From: Hyphomicrobiales bacterium
GTDB taxonomy: Bacteria > Pseudomonadota > Alphaproteobacteria > Rhizobiales > Xanthobacteraceae
Assembly: GCA_017304505.1 (NCBI GenBank)
Contig: JAFKKQ010000367.1
Coordinates: 1 to 7,330, forward strand
Length of the DNA stretch: 7,330 bases
Direction: 5' to 3'
The translations under genes were made by a program, and so were the position numbers. Shown in pieces: positions 7,187-7,330 of this stretch (position 1 is its first letter; each line of letters opens with the position of its first letter). Below the pieces are notes generated by a model. It saw only the letters and a list, made by a program, of their open reading frames with translations, was not told where the DNA came from and did not search any database.

Positions 7187-7211
7187 GGAACCAACATCCA
7201 TTCAATGCATT
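7187..7211 (+). promoter_or_regulatory. Weak EcfG-like (general stress sigma factor) promoter candidate
   Basis: GGAAC at 7187-7191, then 16 bp, then CATT at 7208-7211, against the alphaproteobacterial EcfG pattern GGAAC-N16/17-CGTT (one mismatch in the -10). It points toward the small gene at 7271 and would give a leader of roughly 50 bases containing the hairpin at 7238-7253. A competing signal is TTGACA at 7219-7224, but no good -10 follows it. Treat as a suggestion only. Confidence 0.22.
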
Positions 7212-7237
7212 TTAGCATTTGACATATAAGCAAGGTG

Positions 7238-7253
7238 GCAGGCCGAAGCCTGC
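7238..7253. repeat. Perfect 6-bp GC hairpin with tetraloop
   Basis: GCAGGC-CGAA-GCCTGC: a perfect six-base-pair stem and four-base loop. Read as minus-strand RNA the loop is UUCG closed by C-G, a notably stable tetraloop. No T-run follows on either strand, so it is not a standard terminator. On the plus strand it sits 17 bp before the ATG at 7271 and could influence translation initiation of that gene. Confidence 0.45.
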
Positions 7254-7270
7254 AGGACTCCTCGAGCAGC

Positions 7271-7330
7271 ATGCCGGGTGCCGAATTTCTCCGCCGCGAA
7301 GCCGAAAGCTGCCTCCGCACGGCACGCGGC
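7271..7330 (+). CDS. N-terminus of a small hypothetical protein (runs off right edge)
   Basis: An ATG at 7271 opens a frame that continues past the window, giving 20 residues, MPGAEFLRREAESCLRTARG. The charged helical start with E-F-x-R-R-E-A-E-x-x-L-R-x-A-R resembles the beginning of short, uncharacterised all-helical proteins common in Bradyrhizobium and relatives. I recognise the pattern but know no function. The frame is open and GC-rich in codon style, unlike the AT-richer DNA just before it, which supports a real start. The ribosome-binding sequence is weak (AGGA at 7254-7257, 13 bp away). It is divergent from the imuA operon. Too little is visible for a firm call. Confidence 0.45.
   Translation, partial: MPGAEFLRREAESCLRTARG

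Noticed and set aside
7129..7320. Minus-strand 63-codon open frame near the right edge
   Set aside because: No recognisable motif; it spans the AT-rich intergenic region and the divergent small gene start, and has no support.

Overview
This GC-rich window looks like an alphaproteobacterial chromosome, most likely order Hyphomicrobiales (Bradyrhizobium/Xanthobacter-type). Two things suggest this. The first is a direct-repeat SOS box, GTTC-N7-GTTC, the LexA site of Alphaproteobacteria. The second is an imuA-imuB-dnaE2 cassette with alphaproteobacterial sequence features. No tRNA, rRNA, CRISPR array or insertion sequence was seen.

Layout. At the left edge is the start of a UbiD-family decarboxylase gene (minus strand, running off the window). 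It is divergent from a plus-strand alpha/beta hydrolase gene resembling the C-C bond hydrolases of the 2,6-dihydroxypseudooxynicotine hydrolase type. About 117 bp separate them, and together they suggest a small aromatic-degradation locus. The hydrolase ends 4 bp from the end of the convergent dnaE2. From about 7041 down to 1498 on the minus strand lies the SOS mutagenesis operon imuA-imuB-dnaE2, with the LexA box 16 bp upstream of the imuA start. The right end holds a short AT-richer intergenic region with several small symmetric elements, then the first 20 codons of a small plus-strand gene of unknown function.

How the genes work together. In other bacteria DNA damage relieves LexA repression. 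ImuB, a catalytically dead Y-family protein, then links the error-prone polymerase DnaE2 to the sliding clamp with help from the RecA-like ImuA, and the complex copies past lesions. Here imuB and dnaE2 are intact, but imuA is not readable as one frame. Its N-terminal part (start at 7041) and C-terminal part (frame ending at 6323) lie in different frames. About 20 residues expected between them are missing. This points to an out-of-frame deletion near 6740-6755 and is the most unusual observation in the window. The imuA C-terminal frame also overlaps the start of imuB by 92 bp.

The mutasome itself is a known system. I found no convincing new gene system here. The points worth following are the imuA lesion, the deep gene overlap, the tight convergence and the small elements in the right-hand intergenic region.
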